Of a stretch of DNA of 60,991 nucleotides, positions 43,980-53,032 are shown piece after piece. Below the pieces are notes generated by a model, which ran no database searches, was not told where the DNA came from, and saw only the letters and a list, made by a program, of their open reading frames with translations. This DNA comes from Lachnospiraceae bacterium UBA3762. Its GTDB lineage: Bacteria; Bacillota; Clostridia; Lachnospirales; Lachnospiraceae. The DNA is taken from positions 1-60,991 of the forward strand of contig DFGA01000031.1 in assembly GCA_002371615.1 (NCBI GenBank). Direction: 5' to 3'. Position 1 is the stretch's first letter. Every line of letters starts with the position of its first letter. A program made the translations under genes and the position numbers.

Positions 43980-44833
43980 GAGAATTCTCCTTTCGTCTTC
44001 ATTTCCATAAGGACCTGATCTTTTAGATCCCTCGTGCGTTCTTTGATCCTGTTGTTTGCAGTTCTGTTAAGCAGTATTCCCGCAATAAGTTTCTGAGCCA
44101 CATCATATTTTTCAAATCTTGCAGATAATACAGCAAGCAGATAATCTATCGTCATCTCATCCATTCCGGCAATCGGGAAAGATTCCTTCTGTCTCGCATT
44201 CGTAAAGCCTTCATAGGCTGCTTTCAACGCTTCGTTCTCATCGTCCCTAAGCTGTGCCATTACATTGTCGTAATCAGGTTCATCCTCGGTAACCGATTCC
44301 TTCTTGCCTCTTATTACCCATGCCATTTTCAAACAAACAAGAGCTTTCTCACTGTCCTTGGCATGCTTAACTATAGACGAAGCAAGTGCCAGCTGGTATC
44401 TCTGTATCGCATCATCATATGACAACACCGGATTATTGGCGACCCCATGCACTTTTCCGCCGATACCTGCCCGGATCAGTTTGACCTGAGCCTGGGGAAG
44501 AGATGTGAAATACTTGGTCAGAACCGCATATCCGCAATATGGGCATACAACAACATCATATTTGGCAGGATCAAACTTTTCATATTTTGTTCTAAGATCC
44601 GGATCCTGACCTATTGGTCTTGCTTTACCTGTCCTTACGGCTCTGTAAGTAAACTTCTTACCGCACACCGGACATTCCGCCGACTTATCAAACAGAACAT
44701 CTCTTTCGTCAAAGGCAACTTCCTCTTTCGGTTTTTCAACCGGTTTCGGTTCGGGCTTTTTTTCCTCCTCGAAAATATCGGCGCCCTCAAGCTTTCCAAG
44801 GCCGAGATCCGACAACCCTGATAATAAACCCAT
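43976..44833 (-). CDS. DUF2225 family protein
   Basis: A 285-residue protein with two CxxC pairs (SAECPVCGKKFTY and VVCPYCGYA) forming a zinc ribbon, then a helical TPR-like region. Matches DUF2225 of Clostridia in order and spacing. An N-terminal 45-residue stretch is rich in Glu, Pro and Lys. AGGAGG precedes the ATG. Function unknown. Confidence 0.82.
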   Translation of the reverse strand: MGLLSGLSDLGLGKLEGADIFEEEKKPEPKPVEKPKEEVAFDERDVLFDKSAECPVCGKKFTYRAVRTGKARPIGQDPDLRTKYEKFDPAKYDVVVCPYCGYAVLTKYFTSLPQAQVKLIRAGIGGKVHGVANNPVLSYDDAIQRYQLALASSIVKHAKDSEKALVCLKMAWVIRGKKESVTEDEPDYDNVMAQLRDDENEALKAAYEGFTNARQKESFPIAGMDEMTIDYLLAVLSARFEKYDVAQKLIAGILLNRTANNRIKERTRDLKDQVLMEMKTKGEFS

Positions 44834-44850
44834 CTGTTAATTTCCTCCTG

Positions 44851-46512
44851 TCAGTTTATTTTAAAACTGCTCTTTAGCGATACGACCCTGTTAAAAACAA
44901 GACTTCCTTCTTTGGAATCCTTATAGTCCACACAGAAGAATCCGTTCCTTACAAACTGGAATGACTCATATGCCTTGGCATCAGCAAGCGAAGGCTCCAG
45001 CATGCAGTTCTCGATGACTGTACGTGAATTCGGGTTAAGATTAAGACTTCCGTCCTCATTATATACACCCTTTTCCTCATCGATCAGGTTCTCATACAGT
45101 CTTACCGTTGCACTGACCGCTGTGGGAACATTGACCCAATGAATCGTTCCCTTGACTTTTCTGCCTACTTCTCTTCCGTCCTGCCGTGTCTTCTGATCAT
45201 ATGTGCAGTGCACGCATGTAACATTTCCGCTCTCATCCGTTTCAAATGATGTACACGTAACAAAATACGCATTCATAAGACGAACTTCATTTCCGGGATA
45301 CAGTCTGAAGTATTTCTTAACAGGCTCAGCCATAAAATCATCCCGTTCAATGTATAATTCTCTCGAGAAAGGAACCTTTCTTGTCCCGAGTGACTCATTC
45401 TCCAAATTGTTGGGAACCTCGAAATACTCGGTTTCACCCTCGGGGTAGTTGTCAATAATGAGTTTTATCGGATCGAGAACAGCCATAACACGGGGGCGTG
45501 ACATTTTCAAATCTTCCCTTATGCAGTATTCAAGCATTCCGTAATCTACCGATGACTGACTCTTGGAAACCCCGCACAGATCGACAAATTTCTGAATAGA
45601 AGAAGGCGTAAAACCTCTTCTGCGGAGAGCCGCGATCGACACCAGTCTCGGATCGTCCCAGCCGTCAACAATTCCGTCTTCAACAAGTTTTTTGATATAT
45701 CTCTTACCGGTAACAACATTTGTAAGATACATCTTGGCAAACTCTATCTGCTTTGGAGGGTGCGGATATTCGAGTTCTCTTACGACCCAGTCATAAAGCG
45801 GTCTGTGATCTTCAAACTCAAGTGTACAGCACGAATGCGTAACACCTTCTATCGCATCCTCTATAGGATGCGCAAAATCGTACATCGGATAGATGCACCA
45901 TTTATCGCCGGTATTATGATGACTCATATGAGCAACCCTGTATATAACCGGATCTCTCATATTGATATTAGGGCTTGCCATATCTATTTTGGCGCGAAGC
46001 ACTTTTTCACCGTCAGCATATACGCCGTTTTTCATGTTCTCAAACAGCTCAAGGTTTTCTTCAACCGACCGGTCTCTGTACGGGCTGTTCTTTCCCGGGG
46101 TTTCAAAAGTCCCGCGATACTCTTTGATCTCGTCAGCCGACAGATCGCATACGAAAGCTTTTCCTTTTTTGATAAGTTTAACAGCCGCTTCATACATCTG
46201 GTCAAAATAATCCGATGCAAAAAAGAGTCTGTCTTCCCAATCGGCCCCGAGCCACTCGACATCCGCCTTTATCGAATCAACGAATTCCGTCTTTTCCTTG
46301 GTGGGGTTTGTATCGTCAAATCTCAGATTGAACTTTCCGCCATACTCTTTGGCAAGTCCGTAATTGACAAGTATTGCCTTGGCGTGCCCGATATGCAGAT
46401 AGCCGTTGGGCTCGGGAGGAAAACGGGTATGTATCTCATCATATTTTCCCTCCTCAAGATCCTTGTCAATTATCATCTCGATAAAATTTTTTGAAGTTGT
46501 CTCTTCGCTCAT
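44851..46512 (-). CDS. glnS: Glutaminyl-tRNA synthetase
   Basis: A 553-residue class I synthetase: RFPPEPNGYLHIGHAKAI (HIGH motif), the GlnRS-specific YPMYDFAHPIEDAIEGVTHS, a VSKSQSS segment near the KMSKS position, and the anticodon-binding beta barrels (about 340-553). Charges tRNA-Gln directly, so the organism need not rely only on GatCAB for glutamine. AAAAGGAA precedes the ATG. Confidence 0.97.
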   Translation of the reverse strand: MSEETTSKNFIEMIIDKDLEEGKYDEIHTRFPPEPNGYLHIGHAKAILVNYGLAKEYGGKFNLRFDDTNPTKEKTEFVDSIKADVEWLGADWEDRLFFASDYFDQMYEAAVKLIKKGKAFVCDLSADEIKEYRGTFETPGKNSPYRDRSVEENLELFENMKNGVYADGEKVLRAKIDMASPNINMRDPVIYRVAHMSHHNTGDKWCIYPMYDFAHPIEDAIEGVTHSCCTLEFEDHRPLYDWVVRELEYPHPPKQIEFAKMYLTNVVTGKRYIKKLVEDGIVDGWDDPRLVSIAALRRRGFTPSSIQKFVDLCGVSKSQSSVDYGMLEYCIREDLKMSRPRVMAVLDPIKLIIDNYPEGETEYFEVPNNLENESLGTRKVPFSRELYIERDDFMAEPVKKYFRLYPGNEVRLMNAYFVTCTSFETDESGNVTCVHCTYDQKTRQDGREVGRKVKGTIHWVNVPTAVSATVRLYENLIDEEKGVYNEDGSLNLNPNSRTVIENCMLEPSLADAKAYESFQFVRNGFFCVDYKDSKEGSLVFNRVVSLKSSFKIN

Positions 46513-46544
46513 TATTTTTCCTTTTCCGTTGCTTACACTATTAT

Positions 46545-47915
46545 CTATGAATGTAAAAAAACGCTGTGGTTAAGAAGTTCCCTGGGAACCTCGTGACCCG
46601 CTTTTTCGATCCTTCCGGTCGCTATATCAAACAAATGTATATCATGGGCAGCTTTGTGATTGTGCCTTTCTATAAGCTGTGTGTATTGGGGATTGGTCGC
46701 AATGGCACCCTCCCTTATCACTTTCGAGAAGGGACAGTAATTAAACAATATGGCTCTTACAACCTTGTTATGCCTAAGTGCACCGGAGCTTTCATACTGT
46801 ATGTATGTTGCATAATCCGCAACAAACATTTCCTTATAACTGTTCCTGTGTTTTGCCAATGAGGCTTTGATCCGTTCCTTTGCTTCCTGTGACAGATCTC
46901 TGTTTTTTCTGTATGTATCTATATAATCCACATAGTCACTCGTAAGTGACCTCTCTGTCAGATCATTCCACCTTGCACCCTGGATCCTCTTGCACAGTTC
47001 CCAGCGAAATTCCGCACATGTCTTGATAAGTATTCCGGTTAGTTCTTCCTCCTGCCCTATCGGAAGGAGAAACCTTCCCGGAGTCGTTCTTTTGGCACCG
47101 GTTATTTCCTGCCACATTGCAGCTCTTGTTCCTACAACAGGCATAAGAATAATGTCGGGAAGCACTTCAACCTGAATAAACGCTTTATCAAGTCCCAGTT
47201 CCGGAGCGCTGTATACCGTCTGTCTGTAGAACAGCGAATAATCCACCGCTCTTATTACGCCGATCGTTTTATGGATAATATCAAAATTCAACAGAGATTT
47301 GTCAAGCGGTTTTGTCAGGGTCTGCCCCGAAAAAAAGGGGACGAATGTCGTTATACGCGAACTCATCATTCTGTTAGCGCTTTTAAACATATTGTCTATT
47401 TCGAACTCTACTCTTGCCCTGCCGTTAACAAGTGCCTCTTTTTCCTGGGCATCCGTAAGCGATCCTTCTCTTTTCTGCTTACGTATAGTCGTAATGTAGT
47501 CAGTTGAAAAATCATTTACGGAAGGGTCTTTCTTGCACATATACACAAGCCGCAGCCACTGGTAAAAAGTAAAGATCCTAAGCTCCTCATCAAGCCCCAT
47601 AGACCTTGTCGCTTCATACAGTATCCGGGTATTATCTGCACCGGCCAGCTTCTCATCAATATATCCGAAATACAGAAACATCAACACTTCATCCGGTATA
47701 CGCGAATCCTCGAGCGACTTAAAGAAAACTCTTTTATAAATCTCATAATAATAAGCGGTAAGTTCTTTACGAAGTCTTCTCGCATCGTCACCTGATGCCC
47801 CCTGATCGGACATCGCGGCAAACTGGTTTATCCTGGAAGATATCTTTGCTATATCCGCATCGGCTATACCGCCGTATTTGAGAATATTGTTACATGAATC
47901 TGAAAAATCAGGCAT
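46545..47915 (-). CDS. Conserved hypothetical protein, helical (456 aa)
   Basis: The ATG at 47915 follows GGGGGAT; an ATG six codons upstream has no ribosome site. A soluble, mostly helical protein with no signal, membrane span or motif I recognise. Segments such as PVVGTRAAMWQEITGAKRTTPGRFLLP and AHDIHLFDIATGR may be family signatures. It lies between glnS and a PurF-like unit and shares the unusual GGGGGAT ribosome site with the gene at 48005. Confidence 0.65.
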   Translation of the reverse strand: MPDFSDSCNNILKYGGIADADIAKISSRINQFAAMSDQGASGDDARRLRKELTAYYYEIYKRVFFKSLEDSRIPDEVLMFLYFGYIDEKLAGADNTRILYEATRSMGLDEELRIFTFYQWLRLVYMCKKDPSVNDFSTDYITTIRKQKREGSLTDAQEKEALVNGRARVEFEIDNMFKSANRMMSSRITTFVPFFSGQTLTKPLDKSLLNFDIIHKTIGVIRAVDYSLFYRQTVYSAPELGLDKAFIQVEVLPDIILMPVVGTRAAMWQEITGAKRTTPGRFLLPIGQEEELTGILIKTCAEFRWELCKRIQGARWNDLTERSLTSDYVDYIDTYRKNRDLSQEAKERIKASLAKHRNSYKEMFVADYATYIQYESSGALRHNKVVRAILFNYCPFSKVIREGAIATNPQYTQLIERHNHKAAHDIHLFDIATGRIEKAGHEVPRELLNHSVFLHS

Positions 47916-48004
47916 TTTATCCCCCTGAAGCATTAAAAAACCCGTTTTTATATTATATGATATTACCCTGTGAAATACAAATCATAAAAATAATTGCCTA
48001 TATG

Positions 48005-48451
48005 TCAGTAAAACTCCTCTTTTGCCTGCTTTTCGGGTTCAACGTAATCACTCCACGACGGTTGTATCTTTTCAATTTTAAGCGGCTCTCCGGCTTTTAC
48101 AACGATCTGAAAATCATCTTCGTAAACTATCTCACCGGGCATATTGGTATAGACTACAAAATACGGATGGTTGTATTTCTCAAGAAGCCACATTGCGGGC
48201 TTTATAAGTTTCATCATCATATCCGTATTCTCGGTCTTGAAAAAACATACAACGTTTTCCCTTCTCATACATTGCGGCGGCCACGGAAGTATATCCGCAA
48301 ACCACGCATCTATTTCGCGGAACAGGTCAGCATCTTCCTTCTCCATGACATTATTCTGGATAAGTCCCCAGCACATACTGAAGATACCCTTAGGATAAAG
48401 AGTATTCTCGGCAAGTTCATTTCCCTGTATCCTTACATACTTAAACCCCAT
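48005..48451 (-). CDS. Hypothetical protein (148 aa)
   Basis: The ATG at 48451 follows GGGGGATAAG, 10 bases after the PurF-like stop; the open frame upstream overlaps that gene and has no ribosome site. A soluble alpha/beta protein (MGFKYVRIQGNEL...ENVVCFFKTENTDMMMKLIKPAMWLLEKYNHPYFVVY) with a Trp-Pro-Pro segment. No family recognised. Tight spacing suggests cotranscription with the PurF-like gene. Confidence 0.65.
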   Translation of the reverse strand: MGFKYVRIQGNELAENTLYPKGIFSMCWGLIQNNVMEKEDADLFREIDAWFADILPWPPQCMRRENVVCFFKTENTDMMMKLIKPAMWLLEKYNHPYFVVYTNMPGEIVYEDDFQIVVKAGEPLKIEKIQPSWSDYVEPEKQAKEEFY

Positions 48452-48461
48452 CTTATCCCCC

Positions 48462-49904
48462 TTACTCGGAACATCCCCCGCATCCGCTGCAGTTAGAACA
48501 GTCACCCTGTTTGTCCCAGCAGTATGTACACAACTTCGACTTGTCTATTCCTACCGATCGTACCATATCATCAAGCCGGTGGAACCGAAGTGAGGTAAAT
48601 CCCAGCTGTTTCCTGATAGCTTCAAGCATTTCTTTATAATCGGTACTGTCAGGATCGGCGTAGCGGGCAAGTACTTCATCGGATACATCCTCACCTTCTC
48701 TCTCCCGGATTATCCTTCTCGTAATCAGATCATATTCTGAATTGGACCTTGAAAAATTAAGGAATTTACATCCATACAGAAGAGGCGGACAGGCCGGTCT
48801 GATATGTACCTCTTTTGCACCGCTGTTGTACAAAAATTCGGTCGTTTCACGAAGCTGCGTTCCCCGGACGATTGAGTCATCGATAAGAAGGAGCGATTTG
48901 TTTCTTATGAGGGCATCAACCGGTATTAATTTCATATGCGCAATGAGATTTCTCATGCTCTGGTCCGTCGGCATGAAGGATCTTGGCCAGGTAGGCGTGT
49001 ATTTGATAAACGGCCGCGCAAACGGAATACCGGATTTGTTTGCATATCCTATGGCATGAGCAATTCCGGAGTCCGGAACCCCTGCTACTATATCCGGTCT
49101 GGCATCATCTCGCTGGGCCAGCATGGCTCCGCAGTTATAGCGCATCTCCTCCACATTCACACCTTCGTATGTTGATGTCGGATATCCGTAATAGATCCAC
49201 AGGAAAGTACATATTTTCATTGCCTCGCCGGGAGGGGCAACGGTTTCATATCCTTCCGGTGTTATGTAAACCACTTCTCCCGGACCCAGCTCCTTCTCGT
49301 CGGAGTAACCAAGGTTAATGTATGCAAAACTTTCAAACGATACACAGAACCCGTCCTGCTTTTTGCCTATCATAACCGGTGTTCTGCCGTACATATCCCT
49401 CGCGGCATATATTCCCTTTTCGGTCATTATCATGAGGGTCACGGATCCTTTTACTTTCTCCTGGACATACCTTATTCCCTCTTCAAAAGAATCCTTCTGA
49501 TTAACAAGACATGCTACGAGTTCCGTCGGGTTGATATTGCTTCCGCTCATTGCAAGAAACTGCGTGCGGTTTGTGGAAACTTCGTCAACAAGTTCACTCA
49601 GATTGTCTATACGTCCTACGGTAGTGATCGCAAAAGTTCCAAGATGTGATCTGATAAGAAGCGGCTGGGGTTCATAATCGGATATACAGCCTATTCCGAG
49701 ATTTCCTTTCAGTTCGGTAACATCCCTGTCAAATTTCGTTCGAAAAGGCGAATTGGTTATGTTATGTATCGCCCTGTCAAAACCTTTTTCTCCAAACACA
49801 GTCATGCCGGCACGACGAGTGCCCAGATGCGAATGATAATCGGTTCCGAAGAACAGATCCCATACGCAGTCTTTCTTTGAAGCTACACCAAAAAATCCTC
49901 CCAT
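48462..49904 (-). CDS. PurF-like amidophosphoribosyltransferase paralogue lacking the Cys nucleophile
   Basis: A 480-residue homologue of PurF. The N-terminus reads MGGFFG where glutaminase requires Cys after Met, and the glutamine-binding HRGQExAG reads HLGTRRAG, so ammonia release from glutamine is not expected. The phosphoribosyltransferase half is intact (LLLIDDSIVRGTQLRET, the PRPP loop; GVPDSGIAHAIGYA). Cys clusters near the end (RPACPPLLYGC, LCTYCW, CSNCSGCGGCSE) could bind a cluster. AAGGAG precedes the ATG. It may use free ammonia, act as a regulator, or serve another pathway; no purine genes are adjacent. Confidence 0.82.
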   Translation of the reverse strand: MGGFFGVASKKDCVWDLFFGTDYHSHLGTRRAGMTVFGEKGFDRAIHNITNSPFRTKFDRDVTELKGNLGIGCISDYEPQPLLIRSHLGTFAITTVGRIDNLSELVDEVSTNRTQFLAMSGSNINPTELVACLVNQKDSFEEGIRYVQEKVKGSVTLMIMTEKGIYAARDMYGRTPVMIGKKQDGFCVSFESFAYINLGYSDEKELGPGEVVYITPEGYETVAPPGEAMKICTFLWIYYGYPTSTYEGVNVEEMRYNCGAMLAQRDDARPDIVAGVPDSGIAHAIGYANKSGIPFARPFIKYTPTWPRSFMPTDQSMRNLIAHMKLIPVDALIRNKSLLLIDDSIVRGTQLRETTEFLYNSGAKEVHIRPACPPLLYGCKFLNFSRSNSEYDLITRRIIREREGEDVSDEVLARYADPDSTDYKEMLEAIRKQLGFTSLRFHRLDDMVRSVGIDKSKLCTYCWDKQGDCSNCSGCGGCSE

Positions 49905-49991
49905 AATATGTCTCCTTGTTGTCTTTACTTAATACCCTTAAAGGCTGTGCTGAAGCAGCCCGGGATGGCCTCTGAAAAATAGACGCCGTGT

Positions 49992-51476
49992 TCACTGCGC
50001 GTAAAATCCGATCGTCACATAAAACAAACATGCTGTCACTGCGAAAGCTGCGGATGTGCCCAGCAGTACGTATCGCAATAATCTATTCCCCAGTGCCTCT
50101 TCACGGTCGTACATAAGTCCCGCAAATACCGCCAGGGGTACAATTGAGGCCGCCGAGTATCTGTAATCCATCGCTGAAAGATTGGCTCCTCTGACCGCAA
50201 AAAGAATGTATCCGGCAAGAAATGTTAAAAACACGGCGCACAAAAACATCTTTATCATCGGGTCAGGTCCCGCTTCTTTTGATATACAGGTGCGTATCAT
50301 CGCTGTTACATGAAGTATCAGTATGATTACGGCAAGTGCAAACAGTATCCATCCCAAAACGTTAACAGCCGCGGATATCCTTGCAAAATCACCTTCGCCG
50401 AATAAGGATGATTTTATAGTTGCAAGAATAAGATTATACTCATCATATGCAAATCCGTTCGATTTCATATACAAAAAAGGGGATGCCGTTCTTACATCAA
50501 GTATTGTCGGAACCAGCCCTCGCTTTGACACCTGCTCTCCGACCTCGGGAATATAGTTTGCAGGCATGTCAAAAAGCACTTTGTTTCTGACGGTCCACCA
50601 TAATCCCAGCGGAAAAACAATAAGAGCAAAAGGAATAAACTCTAGCAAATATGATATGAGCTTCGCTTTTTCTTTAAATTTCCCGGTATCTTTCGTACAT
50701 TTGCATATCATCAATAATGCAACGGGAGGTGCAACAAGCGCTGATGAAAGCTTTGCCGACATGGCAAGTCCGATCGAAATGGCAAGCAGAATGATTTTTC
50801 CTGTAGTCGGGTACATATACCATAGTATGGCTATGTAGATTGAAATAACCGTCAGGAGAACGGCAAGCGCATCGTTATTAATACTCCCCGACATGAGAAT
50901 ATATATCGGATGAAATGATATCGCAAGCATGGTAACAAGCATTCCTCCGCGCCTCATATTAAGCTCTTTGCACATCGCATATACCACGATCATCAGTATG
51001 CACATATAGCAAAGCGGAAGGATCTGAACATTCTTGTGCATGCGATTTTCCGAAACGCCCATACGTATGTTAAACCACATCCAGACTGCCGAAATAAAAT
51101 GATGAAGCGGGGGCTGGAAAAATGCCCACACGCTTCTCGGATCAAAATCGGGTAATGATTTATTGGAAAGGATATACTCCATGTATGCCGCATGGCCCTC
51201 TCCGGCGCCGAAGTCGACAACGTCATGCTGACGGCACCAAACAGGAGTATACAGAACATAAGTAAACTTAAGAAGAATTCCGGAAAGCATTGTGTAAAAA
51301 ACCAATGTTTTCGGGAATGAATCACGAAAAAATACAATAACAATTATCGTGCATATTATCAAAAAACAGTACTCGGAATTCTTAACGGTCTGCGTGGAAA
51401 GATCGAAGCAAAACGCAAGAAAAAGCGCAAATATGAAAATAGCCGTAATGGATTTAATAACAGTGTTATTTTTCAT
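49992..51476 (-). CDS. GT-C membrane glycosyltransferase (PMT/GT39-like)
   Basis: A 494-residue protein with about 11 membrane helices. The first long extracellular loop has DVVDFGAGEGHAAY and FFQPPLHHFISAVW, in the place where GT-C enzymes keep their catalytic acid and lipid-sugar contacts. No soluble domain. Likely transfers a sugar from a polyprenyl phosphate to protein, lipid or glycan outside the cell. It follows the TPR gene by 9 bases with AAGG as ribosome site. Confidence 0.75.
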   Translation of the reverse strand: MKNNTVIKSITAIFIFALFLAFCFDLSTQTVKNSEYCFLIICTIIVIVFFRDSFPKTLVFYTMLSGILLKFTYVLYTPVWCRQHDVVDFGAGEGHAAYMEYILSNKSLPDFDPRSVWAFFQPPLHHFISAVWMWFNIRMGVSENRMHKNVQILPLCYMCILMIVVYAMCKELNMRRGGMLVTMLAISFHPIYILMSGSINNDALAVLLTVISIYIAILWYMYPTTGKIILLAISIGLAMSAKLSSALVAPPVALLMICKCTKDTGKFKEKAKLISYLLEFIPFALIVFPLGLWWTVRNKVLFDMPANYIPEVGEQVSKRGLVPTILDVRTASPFLYMKSNGFAYDEYNLILATIKSSLFGEGDFARISAAVNVLGWILFALAVIILILHVTAMIRTCISKEAGPDPMIKMFLCAVFLTFLAGYILFAVRGANLSAMDYRYSAASIVPLAVFAGLMYDREEALGNRLLRYVLLGTSAAFAVTACLFYVTIGFYAQ

Positions 51477-51485
51477 TCTATTGCC

Positions 51486-52886
51486 TTACTCGGTAATATT
51501 TTCGGCAGCATCTATAGCATTCTGTGTCTCGGAAAAATCACTCATGACCCGTCTGTAGATCTCATTCGCTTTTTCGGTATCACCCGACTCCCTGTACGCA
51601 TATGCCAGTTCCATGAGATAATCGGAATTATCCGGTGCCAGTTCGGTGACTTTCGAATAATACTCTATGGCTGTATTGTAATCTTTGGTCTTAAGAGCCT
51701 CTTTCGCGGTATCAATATAATCCTTGAGCGCCGAATCGGATGCAATCTCCTGCATTTTGGCATACAGGGTTTTAAAGCTCTCCGATGAATCCATCAGATA
51801 GTCCGGTCCAATGTCGCCAAGTTCTTCCATGACTTTCCCGGAATTAACCGGATCCTCGAGGTACAGCAGTACTGCACGCAGAAGTCTGTCGTTTTCACTT
51901 GTTGCCCCGTTTGTTCCGGTCAGTTCGTCAATCTGCCGTGCGAGTTCCTTATTTTCATTTTCAATGGTCTCGGCTTTTTTTACAGCCTCCTGATGGGAGG
52001 CTTTCTCGGAAGCGAGTTCCTCACTTACCGCCATGAATTTTTCATCGGTCTCTTTTGTTGCCATACTGATTTTGCCCGGAAGTATCAGATACCAGCTTAT
52101 GGCAATTCCGATCACAAGTCCGATCACTATATTAATAATACTGGAAAACCCGCGTTTTTCTTTCGTGCCGACAGGCTGTATTATCGTATCGTTTCCGTTC
52201 TGGTAAGTGATAATATCCTGTACGGGAAGATTATTATTCTTTGATTTCGGATCTTTATTTTCGGACTGCTGTATTATCAGGTTATTGATTTCCTTCAAAT
52301 ACCGCTGGGTAGTTGTATCGTTCCTGTCGATCCGAAGCGCACGAAGAAGCGTCCGCCTGGCTTTTTCGTAATCATTTGATTCAATATACAAAAGAGCCAG
52401 AAGCTGATAGCCGCTTATAAGGTTTTCGTTAATGGACAAAACCTTTTTAAGCTGAACCATTGCAAGATCCTGGCTGTTCTGATAACAGAAATTAAGCGCC
52501 TGGTTATACTTTTTGATCGTCTGGTTTATAGTATCAAGACGGGAGGGATTGCTCTGCAGAAAATTGATATACTCATCGGCAATGTTTTTCTTGCTCTCAT
52601 AATTCTTGCTTATTATCCACTCCGAAAGCGCCGGGACAACTTCCCCTCTTTCAAAATAGCACAGCCCAAGCAGATTTCTGGCATCCGTATTTCTTTTATT
52701 GTATTTAAGACTCTCGTTAAGAGATACAATCGCCCCGGAAATATCGCGTACATTTGCCTTGGCCAGGCCGTCATTATAAAGCATATTGGACATACACATA
52801 ATATGCCTGTATATCCTTATATCGGTTCCGCACGAGGGACAATAGTCCTCACTGCCGAGACGATTTTGGCAAACGAAACACCTCAT
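51486..52886 (-). CDS. Zinc-ribbon TPR membrane protein
   Basis: A 466-residue protein: zinc ribbon at the N-terminus (MRCFVCQNRLGSEDYCPSCG), TPR units (about 30-200; NTDARNLLGLCYFERGEVVPAL, LLALLYIESNDYEKARRTLLRALRI), one membrane helix near 255-275 (IINIVIGLVIGIAISWYL), a coiled coil, and more TPR (TAIEYYSKVTELAPDNSDYLMELAYAYRESGD). The ATG overlaps the stop of the 49-codon gene as ATGA. Probably an assembly or scaffold protein. Confidence 0.8.
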   Translation of the reverse strand: MRCFVCQNRLGSEDYCPSCGTDIRIYRHIMCMSNMLYNDGLAKANVRDISGAIVSLNESLKYNKRNTDARNLLGLCYFERGEVVPALSEWIISKNYESKKNIADEYINFLQSNPSRLDTINQTIKKYNQALNFCYQNSQDLAMVQLKKVLSINENLISGYQLLALLYIESNDYEKARRTLLRALRIDRNDTTTQRYLKEINNLIIQQSENKDPKSKNNNLPVQDIITYQNGNDTIIQPVGTKEKRGFSSIINIVIGLVIGIAISWYLILPGKISMATKETDEKFMAVSEELASEKASHQEAVKKAETIENENKELARQIDELTGTNGATSENDRLLRAVLLYLEDPVNSGKVMEELGDIGPDYLMDSSESFKTLYAKMQEIASDSALKDYIDTAKEALKTKDYNTAIEYYSKVTELAPDNSDYLMELAYAYRESGDTEKANEIYRRVMSDFSETQNAIDAAENITE

Positions 52887-53032
52887 AATTCTTTATTCTC
52901 TTTTTCACGTCTTAGCATCTCTGCCATTATATCGGTCATATCCGTAAGTTCATGTTCTCTTACGGCATTTTCAACTTCTTCTATTTCCATACTCGGATGA
53001 AACTTTTTAAGTTCCTCTTCAAAATTAATCAT
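52883..53032 (-). CDS. Small acidic coiled-coil protein (49 aa), coupled at both ends
   Basis: A small gene: start ATG 53032-53030 overlaps the stop of the FapA-like gene as ATGA, and its own TGA (52885-52883) overlaps the ATG of the TPR gene, again as ATGA. The product (MINFEEELKKFHPSMEIEEV...RREKENKEL) is acidic and fully helical by composition. The double 4-base overlap is strong evidence of coding and of fixed stoichiometry with both neighbours. No family recognised. Confidence 0.8.
   Translation of the reverse strand: MINFEEELKKFHPSMEIEEVENAVREHELTDMTDIMAEMLRREKENKEL

Noticed and set aside
48462..48505. Longer start for the 148-residue protein overlapping the PurF-like gene
   Set aside because: The upstream frame has no ribosome site, while ATG at 48451 has GGGGGAT at correct spacing.
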